Below are positions 9,454 to 20,412 of a DNA stretch of 28,636 bases, one piece after another. A program made the translations under genes and the position numbers. Under the pieces are notes generated by a model. The model was given only the letters and a program-made list of their open reading frames with translations. It did not search any database and was not told the DNA's origin. The DNA comes from Rhizophagus sp. LPA8_4_AMF (Eukaryota; Glomeromycota; Glomeromycetes; Glomerales; Glomeraceae): contig JADRCO010000661.1 in assembly GCA_021464525.1 (NCBI GenBank), positions 1 to 28,636 on the forward strand. Reading direction: 5' to 3'. Numbering within the stretch: position 1 is the first letter of the stretch; each line of letters starts with the position of its first letter.

Positions 9454-10452
9454 ATGTCTTGGAAACAAGTTAACGGATACTTACAACAACTTGATATTGG
9501 TCCCGATTATGAATTATGGGGAGTTGACGATAATCAAGTAAGTAAAAGACTTACATTGCTAGGGTTAATTCTTTAATTATAAATTTGTTTAAATTATTTA
9601 GGCTTTTAAATGGAATGTTAAATCTTGGATTCATGCAAAAGGAATTACAGTTTCAAATGTTGCAGTTGGTGCTGATTTTAGTGTTTGGTGTACCACTAAA
9701 GATCATAAAATCTACAGATTAGTAGGTGGAATTGATGGTGAATGGTAATTAAGAATATATATAGTACAGTATAATATATTCAATTTCTTTCTTTAAAAAT
9801 TATAGCTCATATTAACTACTTTTATAGGATAAAAATTGATGGATTCTTAAAACAAATTTCTGTCGGAGATGAAAATAATGTATGGGGAGTCAATTCAAAA
9901 AATGAAGTTTTTTATAGAAGAAATAACATTTGGGTTCAAGGTAATGTATCATATAATGATTATATTCTATTTCATAATTTATATATATATATATATATAT
10001 CTATTTATTTACTTATTTATAACTTTAATAGTTCCTGGTAATCTTTCTCAAGTTTCTGTTGCAGCAGATGGAACTTGTTGGGGTGTGAACGCAGATTATG
10101 AAATTTTTAGATGGGACGGAGAAAAATGGTAATTTTAAAAGTTGTTACAGTATATCCTTTTTAGTTCAACTTATGTTTTTTTTTTAATTTACTTTTTTTA
10201 TTTTTAAGGATCACAGTTGATGGTAGTCTCAAGCAAATTAAAGTTGCTTCAATTCATCATATTGTAGGAGTAAATGATAAAAATGAAATATATTTATGGG
10301 AAAATGGTGATTGGAATCTTGTTGAAGGCGGTTTACTTAAATATGTTTCAATTAGTCCTGAGGGTAATATTTGGGGGATTAATAAAAATGACGAAATTTG
10401 GCATTTAACTTATGATGATAGAATAGCCAATATTCATGTTATTGACATTTAA
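9454..10452 (+). CDS. Soluble tectonin (six-bladed beta-propeller lectin)
   Basis: Five exons (9454-9537, 9602-9744, 9828-9940, 10032-10128, 10209-10452) give 226 residues with GT..AG introns and phases 0, 2, 1, 2. The protein has six TECPR-type repeats, for example YLQQLDIGPDYELWGVDD, FLKQISVGDENNVWGVNS, NLSQVSVAADGTCWGVNA and LLKYVSISPEGNIWGINK, each ending in an aromatic strand such as IFRWDGEKW. There is no signal peptide or membrane segment, so a cytosolic location is likely. Length and repeat number match fungal tectonins, some of which bind methylated glycans and act in defence; the exact ligand here is unknown. A TATA-like ATTTATATAC lies about 20-30 bases before the start, in a T-rich leader. 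Intron 3 contains a (TA)n run. The gene is divergent from the membrane-anchored array and shares its splice positions. Confidence 0.92.
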
Positions 10453-10762
10453 TATCTGTAAACCAAGTACTTTATGTATATGAGGAATTATGCTGTGGCA
10501 ACTGGGTACTATTTATTGAACCGAATTTAATAAATTGAATCGTACCGGATAATTTCAAAGATGCTTTAATCAATGAGTCATGTATCTTGATCGAGTAAGC
10601 AATAGTGCTTACCGGAATCATACAAATATCACGTGACAAAATTTCAATTTGGTACCAGCCTTTATAAGTAATAATTATGTCCAAAAGACATTAAACTAAT
10701 TACGAACAAGGAGTATTACCTATTGTTATTCCTAAGACTCCGGAAAGTTAGAAAAAGATTGA

Positions 10763-11023
10763 GATAAAGTAAACTTATGCTTAAAAAGTTTTGATAAAAT
10801 TCAAAAAACTCTTATTTTTTCTTTTATTGAAATGTATGGAGAAACAAGCAGAAGAAATCTTATCTGAAAATACGTTAAGCGTCGAAGATTTGGTCCAAAT
10901 CAATTTGAAGACGATAGAGACGAGCGGGAAATTCCAGATGTTAGCATTTTGTCGATGCTCGTCCAATTTCACATTCTAAACCAATCTGACATGTCATCAA
11001 AGCCGCCAAAATTAAATCCTTGA
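10763..11023 (+). pseudogene. Unrecognised coding-like fragment
   Basis: One frame reads SFDKIQKTLIFSFIEMYG and ends at a TGA; immediately after, the same frame continues RRFGPNQFEDDRDEREIPD then VSILSMLVQFHILNQ to a second TGA. The composition (charged and hydrophobic blocks, GC-richer than its surroundings) looks like real protein rather than chance. No family was recognised. It may be a decayed gene piece or a transposon fragment. Confidence 0.3.
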
Positions 11024-13499
11024 TGACCTTCTTTTTCCTATTCGCTTTCTTGTAACATTTATGACATCATATATTCACCTAATTTTCTTGTTACCATGGA
11101 AGAGTGCATCGATAATATAATAATGTAATCGGACTCTCCTTCCACCACATGTAGGACTTTAAACTATTATTCAAGAAATTCAAGCTGAAAACCTCTTCTG
11201 AGATAAACAACAAAAAAGTTTATGATTATACTTAATGATCGAGAAAATCACACACTATTGTAATGGAGAATTATACATAACATCTCCTTATAATGTAAAT
11301 ATTACTTGGAAATATATATATAATACAGTTTAAGTATATAGCAATTATTTGTATTTAGCATTTTAATTTAAATTGTTTACTTTATTTTTCTATAATTTAT
11401 ACTGTATATAAATATCTTGTTTTGCATTCCAAGTTAATTTCTGTAGCATATTCACGAGTTTTAAGGATAAAGTGCGGAATCACCGAGGAGGTTTTGAACC
11501 AAATCCCTTATTAGCATATGATTATTAAAATTGAACAAAATAGTGATAATTTGCGTTATTAAAAAGATTTAATGATCGATCTTACGGCAAATTTTCGTTG
11601 GATGCATCACAAGGTTGATCACTCTTATACAAAAGAGGAAAAATTTAATTTATGAATACGAAGGTTTAAGGTCATGACATGAGATTTCTTGTATCGAGGA
11701 TTAATTGAAAGGGTCTCCTTCTCCTTCTATCTTCCTTCTCTTTCCGTCTTACTTTCCTTTCTCTTCGATCTCTCTCGTCCTTTGCGGAAAAATAACCAAT
11801 ATAGAGATTAGAGATACAACAAATAAAAAAAGTATTTAATCGTTAATATAGTGCGGACAATTGCATTCTAAAAATTTTTCCATTAATGAGATTTTTAAAA
11901 TTTATATTATATATTTCCTTGAGTAAATTAAGAAAATTAAATTTTTAGAATATATATATATATATATATTTTTTTAAAGAAATAAATTATTGCAGATTTT
12001 ATTTAAATTTCTTCGAATTTTAACGTACTTAAAGAACAAAATTGTATGAGAACTGTGATCAAGTTCAGGGCAATGATTTTTTATAATTTATAAATTCTGA
12101 ATTAAATACATTTATTTTACTTGTAGATATATATGCCTTTTTACTCATCAAGAAAGTTGGTATATTTGCCCGACACAGGGGTCAGAGTTATGCAGTGTTA
12201 TGCACGAACACGTGATCAAGCATCCCGTCGACGAAGCGGGGTTGAGTTCTTTTTAAATGTTGTACTATCTCAGATGTATTTTTAGATTTTGATGTACCGA
12301 TCAATTTTTGTTTCAATGTCGTTAATTTCCTGAAAAGCATGATATTAATAATTAAATGAAAATTAACCTTAATACTATAAATATTACCAAGATCAAACCA
12401 AATTGATGCGAGCATCTGAACTTTCTTTTTGACCCTATTGTCCAGTTATTACCAGTATGAATATGGTAAATAATAACTGAAAGTCCATATTTAAATATTG
12501 TATAATCGAATGACAAAATATTATTTTAACAACAAGCGTCTAAATGTTTACTATTTAAACCTTTTTATAAAATTTTGTGACGAATTTAATTTTAATTGTA
12601 TTAGAAAAATTGAACAACATTTCCTTTTTGCTTCTTTTAAATTATGAGGTGAGGGGACATTTAAATAAAGAAAGATAATTTTATAAGTTTTTATTTCGAC
12701 TTTAGAAGTAGTGTATATCCTTCTAGAATATTGCTTTATTTTCAAGATACTTTACTATCCAAATATATACATATATAATAAATATGCTGATTTCCTGAAT
12801 TAGTAATTTTCACGGAATCATACACATATTAGAAAATTAGAATTATTAATATTGTCAATCAGAATGCGGTTTTTTTTTTAAAAAAAAAAAAATGTAACAT
12901 TAGTCATTTACCTCATGATAAGGAAACTCATAAAAAATGTTCACAAATTTGTTGAGTAAGAGAAGCGCAAATATTCTTTAAAAAACTTTCCTGAAGCGAT
13001 TCCGAAATTAAACCGAAATTATGTATAAAAATTTCATTATGTCAATAGTTATACTTTTATGTCAATTTCGAATATATACAGTATTTAAAAACGGCTTGGG
13101 AAAATATAGTATCTATTTAACTAATACTAAAAAAAATAATAATAATAATAATAGAACCTGGAATCATAAAAAGATCGACCAGTTACATAAATTGTTTTTA
13201 ATCTTTTACTTTCTTTCTCATTAAATTAATAGGATGATCCTAAATGAAAGATTTACAAAATATGAAAGTTTTAAAAATAATTATTATTTTTTTTTTTTAT
13301 TTAAATACGGGGGATGACCCTTAATTGTAGTATTTCATCTTTTCCCCTAAATGAATTATACCATCATAAGAAGAGTTATTTAACTCTCGTCGTTTGATTC
13401 TTCATTCTTTGTTATCGGCCTTTATAATTTTTTTCAGTCTTTTTTATACGAAAAAAAAAAATAACGCTTAGGTATTATCATATTTTAGAGTCGTTAACA
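11024..13499. other. Long AT-rich intergenic region
   Basis: Mostly non-coding. It holds a pyrimidine tract rich in CTT/TCC (about 11708-11775), a (TA)n run near 11950-11970, an imperfect hairpin (CAGTTATTACCA with TGGTAAATAATAACTG, 12443-12480), a T10-A13 hinge (12870-12892) and an (AAT)n microsatellite (about 13135-13154). Open stretches found here are short and lysine/asparagine- or isoleucine-rich, as expected by chance in AT-rich DNA. The 5' region of the receptor gene lies at its right end. Confidence 0.5.
12190..12420 (-). other. Possible small coding fragment, unknown
   Basis: On the minus strand an open stretch ends in TSKSKNTSEIVQHLKRTQP, RFVDGMLDHVFVHNTA and a stop, preceded by a plausible splice acceptor (TTTTCAG) near 12331. 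The 3' part is GC-richer than the flanks and contains CACGTGATC, a word that recurs near repeats in this window. It could be an exon of an undetected gene or part of a transposon end. No family was recognised. Confidence 0.2.
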
Positions 13500-14828
13500 A
13501 TGGATAAGGATCAAATCACCAACACTGCCGCCATCACCACTCAAAATAATGTTTTCATAACGATAAATTATATTTTTAATTCCATTTCGATACTTTTGTC
13601 ATTATTATTGATGGTTATAATAATCATTCTTAGAATTAAAGATATTAATTATTCAAACAGAATTTCACTTAATTTAATTTTGTATGTTTCCATAACTGAA
13701 ATGTTTTTCTCAATCTCACAAGTAAGTCATGATTTTTTTTACTAGCGAAATATTGATTAATTCTTGTTATTTTTTAAATTTTTTTAAAAAAATTTAAATT
13801 TTTAATTCCTTATTTCATTTTTATAGATGTTTAGATTTGATACCAACTTTTTTTCACTGTGGAATTCTTACTTATCATCATGGGGATATATTTTCACCAC
13901 ATTATTAATTTGCTTTTTAATTATGTCAATATTAATTAATATACAACTTACATTTACATATAACCATAAGGATATAATTATTATAAAAAAGTACTATTCA
14001 ATATTATCATTTTCGCTCACAGTTATTTTAAGCGCAATGCCCATCACTTTTAATAATTTTGTTTTCGATCATGAAAGAAATTATTATTGGTACGACTCCA
14101 TTATTTGGGAATGGGCAACATATACTGGATGGGTTACTTTTACCATATTGTATTGTTTAATCTCATTAATCTACATGTTTTACCGTTTAAACAAATCCCC
14201 TCAACCCATTTCTCAAATAAGATTATACAACATTTCCTCTGATACCTCCACTACCTTAACTTCTATCCTTACTGAACAACACACTCAATCAAATCTTATT
14301 TCAAAATATATTTCACGTATAATTCTTTATTCGCTTATCCCAATTTTATCATATCTACCATCTCTTATATCGACTTTAGTTTATTATAATACCAATATAT
14401 ATTCCTTTTCCTTAAATTTATTTTCATTAATTTGTGTATCATCACAAAGTTTTTTCACCTTTATTATATTCTTATTTGATCCTATTATTGATGAAGTAAT
14501 CTTGGAACATAAAAGAAATGTTGAACATAAAAAACACGTTTTGGATAATATAAAAAAAGGTGTTTACGTTAATAATATTTACGATATTGATCGTGAATTA
14601 CCTAGTAATAGAGTTCAAAATGTTCAACAGGAGATTAATATAAATAAAAAGCATCGCAGGAACACAATTTATAGTTATGCAAAGAAAGCAAAGAATAGAA
14701 TATCCATCTTAACTACTACTGTTCTTTCTAATAAGAAGAAAAGTATAGATTGTAAAGATGGTAAGAAGGATATAAAGGAAATTTTTAATCTTGACAATGA
14801 TGTAGATGAGATTTTATCTCTTCTTTGA
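13500..14828 (+). CDS. Seven-transmembrane GPCR-like protein
   Basis: Two exons (13500-13721 and 13827-14828) join in phase 0 (CAA|GTAAGT .. ATAG|ATG) to give 407 residues. Hydrophobic helices are visible at about residues 19-44, 55-73, 90-114, 130-148, 167-193, 234-259 and 267-290. A short polar N-terminus precedes helix 1; a serine/threonine-rich loop (about 197-230) separates helices 5 and 6; helix 7 ends FLFDP; and a basic, lysine-rich tail of about 110 residues follows. This layout fits a fungal G-protein-coupled receptor in the broad group of cAMP-receptor/Git3-like proteins. The subfamily and ligand cannot be named from the sequence. The single intron contains a 26-base palindrome (13773-13798). 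Poly(A)-like AATAAA words lie at 14843 and 14968. The gene stands alone with no related neighbour. Confidence 0.8.
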
Positions 14829-15009
14829 ACTCTTTTTTAATTAATAAAATTGGTGAAAAAAGTGAATTAATGAACATATAATGTAATACCTTTTTTTTTC
14901 TAAACGATAATATATTTTATTAATAATGTATAATTAATTCTTCAAATTTGTAAGGTCATTATAAAAAAATAAAGTTTTTCGAATAATAATTAACGTGTTT
15001 TTTAAAAAA

Positions 15010-15310
15010 AATTGCTGAATGATTTAATATTTACTCGTGTCCGGGCTGTTGCCTGAGTTGTATATAGTGGGAAATCCTTTGGGGATCAAACGCTAACAGA
15101 CGCCATCAATCGGGCGAAGGCTTGCACAGCGATAGAAATCTTAAAAGATTTCACGTAATACTACTGATCAAATTTTTGCATTCTGCGCATATATCTCGAC
15201 GATCAGAATCCCCAAATCTGACAATCCCTGAAAATTTGAAGTACTGGTAGCTCTGGACCAACTTGTTCTACAGGGATGTATTCCAAGGAAAATCCTGACA
15301 TTATCCTGAC
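15010..15310. repeat. GC-richer block, probable dispersed repeat
   Basis: Base composition jumps within otherwise very AT-rich DNA, with words such as GTCCGGGCTGTTGCC, AGACGCCATCAATCGGGCG and TCCCTGAAAATTTGAAG. On the minus strand one frame stays open for about 30 codons (YIPVEQVGPELPVLQIF) but has no start or family match. A decayed transposon or SINE-like repeat is the most likely explanation. No terminal repeats were found. Confidence 0.35.
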
Positions 15311-15572
15311 ATTCATTATCCACAAAAATTAATGAATTATTATTAATGTTTGAAAGTTTTATTCCGAGTTAATTAGTTAACAAAATTTTTTTTTTTATTT
15401 TAGTTCCCAGATTTGATGTAGTATTTCTAGTTTGGGATATATGACCGTATTCCGGATCCGACACTTCAATTTGGGAAGTCCGAAATAGAGATCAGTTATT
15501 AATTTGCATTATGAATAGAAAAATTTTGAAAGAAATACTATATAAAGACATCATTTATTACATCAGGATTAA

Positions 15573-15926
15573 TTATTTTGTCTTTTTATTCTTTTTATAT
15601 TAATATTTTTAAGTTTAGTTACACTAAAGAACAAATCAGTTGGTGTCTCATTAAAAGGTAGACCTACCGAATCTATTTATTATATAAGTATAGGGGGCGT
15701 TCCCTGGGGTTTACTCCGACGTTCTAAAATGACAAATTTAATTGAAATTAGAAATTCCATGTTTAAAGGAATACCTTGTATAGACCCTATTATGTATAAT
15801 ATTTTTAATTTCGAATTTATAGAATGTCGTACAGATATAAATTTTAAGCAAAATTTACCTTATTATTTTTGTGGTGTGGTGGTATTTAGAATTAGCGAGA
15901 ATATAAACCTTGCTTTAAGTATTTAA
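15573..15926 (+). CDS. Hypothetical open frame, possibly an exon
   Basis: The frame is open for 117 codons from a stop at 15570 to a stop at 15926; the first ATG is at 15729, giving 65 residues. Upstream of the ATG it reads LKGRPTESIYYISIGGVPWG, and downstream MFKGIPCIDPIMYN, FEFIECRTDINF and LPYYFCGVVVF. The upstream sequence looks protein-like, so this may be an internal or terminal exon, or a gene fragment, rather than a complete small gene. The IECxTD..LPYYFCGVV pattern faintly recalls OB-fold replication-factor-A-like proteins, but too weakly to name it. No clear splice partner was found. Confidence 0.3.
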   Translation, partial: LFCLFILFILIFLSLVTLKNKSVGVSLKGRPTESIYYISIGGVPWGLLRRSKMTNLIEIRNSMFKGIPCIDPIMYNIFNFEFIECRTDINFKQNLPYYFCGVVVFRISENINLALSI

Positions 15927-16058
15927 GTCCTAATTTAGATAATTCAAACGTAGAAATAATTTAAAATGAGATGAAAAAAGAATATAAAACCTTTCATTCT
16001 CAATTTTTTTAAATCTTTTCATGAGATTGCCAAAAAAATTATAGTTTATTCTGCACAT

Positions 16059-16145
16059 AATTTGTGGTTAATTTCGGCCAACTTCCGTAATGCCAGCGAA
16101 AACCCGCAAAGTTAATTCTGGCCAGAGTTAAGATCGCCACACATC
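16059..16145. repeat. GGCCA-containing palindromic repeat
   Basis: Two related words, GTTAATTTCGGCCA and GTTAATTCTGGCCAGAG, lie about 45 bases apart. The second forms a 20-base near-perfect palindrome at 16112-16131 (one mismatched pair). The intervening AATGCCAGCGAAAACCCGC is GC-rich. This looks like one end of a dispersed element whose other end was not identified. Confidence 0.4.
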
Positions 16146-17300
16146 TTTACATCTTGATGATTTCCCAGTAAATCGATATACTTACTATAAATGATTTTGG
16201 TATTCTAACTGTATTCGACTTTTTCATTAATACACAATTTTAAAATATTTCTGTCAAAAATGTGCACGAGTGTATATCTGATATGTGTTTGTGTTCAATA
16301 AATAAGAGTTCATTAGATAATCACAATTGTCAAAAGAAACCCATTAGAAATAAATTACTTTTCTAATCGCATGATAAACATAGCATCAATCAAAACAATG
16401 TAAATAGGTGTCTTGATCCTTTTTTTTTTTTAAAAAAAAAAAATTAATTTATCAATGGCAACAATTAATAAATAATTAATCTGCTGAATGTTTTTAAACG
16501 AAATTTTTCACAGCTTTACAAAGACAATTAATATTATCACACAACTTAAAAAAATATTGCATGTTACTGTACGGGCGTGTTTAATAATAATGGCATGAAC
16601 ATATAACTCTCAACTTTTTTCGCTTTCCTCTCTAATATTAGATTTAGATTTTAATTTTAAATTAGTATATTAATTTTACAGTATTTAATATATAATCATG
16701 TAATTTAACAGATTAACATGCCGTATAACATATAATTTATAATTATTAATTTTAATAATCAATTCGTTATACTGTATTAAGCATAATGTGCTAAGTGTAA
16801 CATAATAGTCCTATAGGACTGTATAGCAATAGCTTATATACGTATTTTGATTTAAATTAGCATTGAATGCAAAAAAAAGTATCATGTATACTTTAAAAGG
16901 TCACGCATTAAGTGATCATACTTCTTAAAAAGTTTTAAATATAGATTCATATAAGAAATTGATCAAGAATCTTTTTATAATCAATTGTGTAAATTAGTTA
17001 GTATTGTTATGATCAGGAATGTAAATTAAATTGATGAGCTCTTTAGAGAGGAAATTAAATTGGCATATAGATTTTATCAAAGACAGGTAAAATCTCTAAG
17101 ATGTTGGAATTTGGACTCATTTCGCAAGATTTTAGTACTTTAATTTAATGTTTTAAGGATGGATTCATATTGCAAGACAGAAGTCAATTACGACACGGGA
17201 GAGATCTTGGAAAACACACCTTAGGAAAGCTTCGGAAAATTTTAATGTACTGATAATATAAATAAAAGACTAAAAAAACAAGTCAGGAAAGAAAGGATGG
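16146..17300. other. AT-rich intergenic DNA
   Basis: No gene was recognised. It includes a perfect T12-A12 hinge palindrome (16420-16443) and a 14-base palindrome AGTCCTATAGGACT (16807-16820). Confidence 0.5.
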
Positions 17301-17351
17301 ATGATAATTAGCAATTTTAGCAATTGATGCAGGGTCCGGTATAACTTTATA

Positions 17352-17379
17352 GCGCTGGTCGGAATTATAACCGGCGCTG
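17352..17379. repeat. GC-rich hairpin near a transposon relic
   Basis: AGCGCTGGT pairs with ACCGGCGCT (one mismatch) around a ten-base loop. It is followed by ATCATGTGACAATTTGG, similar to the TCACGTGA words seen near other repeats in this window. It may be part of a terminal structure of the adjacent relic. Confidence 0.4.
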
Positions 17380-17528
17380 CAAAATCATGTGACAATTTGG
17401 TCCAAATCATGGACCCGAAATCACGAATTCATATTTAGCGTCGAAACTTGAGAAACACTTACGATTAGTCGATTCTCAATATCTGATATTACCCTAGCTA
17501 TGGCAAAATTGCAAAATAAACTCGCGGT

Positions 17529-18433
17529 CACGTGATACCCGTGTTGGAATTATATAAAATCGGTATAATTTTGTTATAATGATTCAGTATTTTAAAGATT
17601 TGGACTATTGGACTTTGAACCTAATGGAAATATCCGGTCCAATTCCAATTCAAATGGACTATGTCTTTATGATTTTAGCCAAATTAAACAGCTTATGTAT
17701 TAATGCTAACTAAAATAAGTTTATAAATACAATATAAATTCTTTACAATTAAAAAGCCATACATACTATAATTAATAAATTAATTCATAACAATTATAAT
17801 TTGTATTTTTTTTTTAATTATTTAGTATGAAAAGGTTTTAGGAATGACCCAGATATATGTATACATCAATGCAACAAAGACTTAAACAAAAAAAAATTGA
17901 TGATGCATTAAAACTTCGAAATATAGGTGTTTCACTTCTGAATGCATCAGCAGATGATCTGAACGTGCCAGATCAAATGAATTAATTGAAACAGATGTTA
18001 ATATTCAAACTGAAAGTAATTGGAGAAATCTTGTATCAAGATGGATTAATATGTTGAAACTTGAAGGATGAATCAAATGAAGTAAATGATGGTGATAATG
18101 AAAGTGACAGTAATAGCATGAAGAACTTGAAATTAATATAACAAATATATCAAATTACCTTGTCCTGCTAGAGATCAAAATCCTAAATGAAAATTTCAAG
18201 ATATTTTTTTTGAAAGTTTAGTTTAGGGAAATCAAATTATTTGTCAGCAGGTAATATCAGTAAAAGATGAATTTTCATTTATAAATTTTGTATTTGCTAA
18301 AATTACATTTAAATTTATAGTTGTTAAACGAAGTCTATAGTCTCTAAATTTTAATGAATTAGAACGGACCAAGTCCAATAGTCAAAAAGGCCAACACTGC
18401 GTGATATCGATTTGTTCCAGCCCGTATCATGTG
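17529..18433. mobile_element. Decayed DNA-transposon-like element
   Basis: The two edges are inverted relative to each other. CACGTGATAC at 17529 matches CACATGATAC read on the minus strand from 18433. GTGTTGG (17541) matches its complement at 18391-18397, and a 13-base word GACTATTGGACTT (17603-17615) matches perfectly its complement at 18371-18383. The interior (17830-18240) has coding-like but broken text such as MQQRLKQKKIDDALKLRNIG and an acidic patch DESNEVNDGDNESDSN, interrupted by several stops. No transposase family was recognised, and the element is clearly inactive. Confidence 0.45.
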
Positions 18434-18846
18434 ATCAGTATTGGTTTTTTGTAGATATTGAAGGGACGAATTAGCTTTCTTGTCTTTCCTTTTTCTATGT
18501 TACCCCATACATCTGTCGCTCTTATCGTAAGCGCTATTATATAATATCGCGCCTAAAACCTTAATAAAGTAAAATAATAATAATGAAAATGTAATTCAGG
18601 TTAACTTGTTTTCTGAAAATGATTTTTATTTTAACATTTTAAAGCTTTTAAATGACAAAATCTTTAAATCACATGCGCGGAAATATACTGCAGATCCAAT
18701 TTTCCATCACTGCATGTGACTTGGCTGCAGGTTAATAGCTATCAGATATTACTGTTTACTGATGCATTTTTTCTTTTTTCTTGAGAAGAAAGCTCAGCAC
18801 ATAATGACTTTTTTTATCCCGAAACATTCAACAAGTCATAAATTGT

Positions 18847-19991
18847 TACACAATGCAAAATCTCCAACGTAACGGAAAGAAATTCTTTATACAAAAAGGG
18901 TTTTTCTTTGTATTTGAAGAATTAATTCGAAGCTGAACAATGTCCAATATGACCACCTTTATTCCTTATAATCCCAAAACTGCCGCCTTGTTGGTCATTG
19001 ACATGCAAGTTATTGAAATAAGTTTTTTTCTGAAGTTTTGCTTTTCTAAATAATGGCCCTTAATCGTAACGATGCCACTGATTATTCCAAACGTACAATC
19101 TATTTTCAGAACTTGTCATGAGAAAGGCGTTCCAGTTTTTTTGGACACAGAAATCCTGAATCCGATAGAGGTGCTTTGGGACGGGTAAATGACAAACTAT
19201 TAAAACTAAAAGATTATTTTCTTTAAGCGAGGAAATAGGCTGATCAAATGGGGATCTGACGAATGACAAATTTTAAAAGAAATGTAACCGTTTGTTTCTG
19301 TCGGTATGTTCAATTATTCTCCAAAAATTCGAATTGGATATGAGTAACTAAACTGCTACCGATATTTAATATTCCATTTCGAATAATTACACTGAACTTT
19401 CTTTTTTCCTTTCTCTTCTAGAGATCTAAAACTTCATTTGGTATCCTAGACTTCATCGTTAAAGCAAACCGCGTTATGATGCTTTCTATAAGACTGAACT
19501 TAACTCGTATTAAGACACTCATCATTACTGGTGTCAAGACAAATTTGTGTTGTGAGGCAACTACCAGAAATGAGTACAATGCACCTTTAACATTGTATAT
19601 AGAATTATTTATGCGTAGTGAAAAGAGGAATTTGTCTGATCATATTATTATGTTGCAAATTTTTTAGGAGGATTTGACAAGAATTATGATATTGTATTCA
19701 TTAAAGACGCGACTGCTACAGAAAATCAAAAAGGTGCACGAGGTAGGCACGCGTTTTTTTCTGCGCAAATAATATTTTATATTTTTATTAAATTGCAAAT
19801 TACTAAAATATTTTTTTGTCAATAAGCAACTCTGTTGAATGGAGTATGGATGGGCCAAAATCGTTACTGCCGTTGACGTTATTGATTGGCTTGCACACAC
19901 CGGGAAAATATGATTGTAGAATATGAACGTTTTAATATTTTAATAATAGTTATTAGATGGGAGCAGAAATATTTTGTCAAAGGCCGATATG
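18847..19991 (+). repeat. Segmental duplication unit A (isochorismatase region)
   Basis: This segment resembles 20413-21622 along its whole length, from the upstream TTTGTATTTGAAGAATTAAT words, through all exons and introns, to the 3' flank (ATTAGATGGG, ATTTTGTC). The offset between copies is about 1,565 bases. Introns are nearly as similar as exons, so the duplication is probably fairly recent. Confidence 0.75.
18940..19913 (+). pseudogene. Isochorismatase-like hydrolase, decayed tandem copy
   Basis: All six exons of the functional neighbour can be traced: exon 1 (MSNMTTFIPYNPKTAALLVI then DMQ), exon 2 near 19055-19170, exon 3 near 19236-19300, exon 4 near 19421-19573, exon 5 near 19672-19741 and exon 6 ending at 19913. 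It is broken. Exon 2 has lost about 11 bases around the TQHG motif. Exon 3 has TGA for a Trp codon and TAA for Gln codons. Exon 4 has TAA and TAG stops and an 18-base loss. The intron 1 donor is GTTATT instead of GTAAGT. The catalytic TNLCCE motif is still readable. It is a pseudogene left over from tandem duplication. Confidence 0.85.
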
Positions 19992-20299
19992 CATAGCGCA
20001 TTTTTTTTCATTGGCTGTTGAGAGTCCTGATTGCGATCTTTCCTGTCTTCTTGTATCTTCAATAAATCGGTAGAGTCGCGCCCAATTTTTTTTTTTGCTA
20101 TTTGTGTAGCATTGAAATTTTCCATATGTGCCCATATGTGTCAGTATTTTTCTTTCCATTTTTTTTTTTGAGAAGATGGCTAGAGTATATAGATAATGAG
20201 TATGATATAACTTTGTTGTATGTATGGTATAGTTTTTTATTTATACAGTATAATTTTTTTATATACTGTAGTTACTTTAAATCTTAATATTTAAATTCT

Positions 20300-20390
20300 A
20301 ATTCTTAACCCAAGTCCCTAACACAAATCCCTAATATTAATCCTAACATTAATCCTAACTAACCTTAATCCTAACCTAACCTTAACTCAC
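20300..20390. repeat. Degenerate telomere-like CCTAA repeat
   Basis: About 90 bases are dominated by CCCTAA, TCCTAA and CCTTAA words at six- to ten-base spacing (for example CCCTAACAC, CCCTAATATTAA, TCCTAACCTAACC). This resembles a degenerate interstitial (TTAGGG)n tract on the minus strand. It lies exactly between the two isochorismatase copies, about 23 bases before the homology of the second copy begins. Confidence 0.55.
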
Positions 20391-20412
20391 CTGATGTAAA
20401 TTGGGTGTATCG

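Noticed and set aside
13021-13224. Plus-strand 67-codon frame
   Set aside because: It is rich in Lys, Asn and Ile with an Asn run from an AAT microsatellite, as expected by chance in AT-rich DNA.
15010-15310. Possible tRNA-derived or Pol III gene in the GC-richer block
   Set aside because: The box-like words are poor matches and no cloverleaf could be drawn.
19060-19269. Minus-strand frame of 69 codons
   Set aside because: It is antisense to exons 2 and 3 of the isochorismatase pseudogene.
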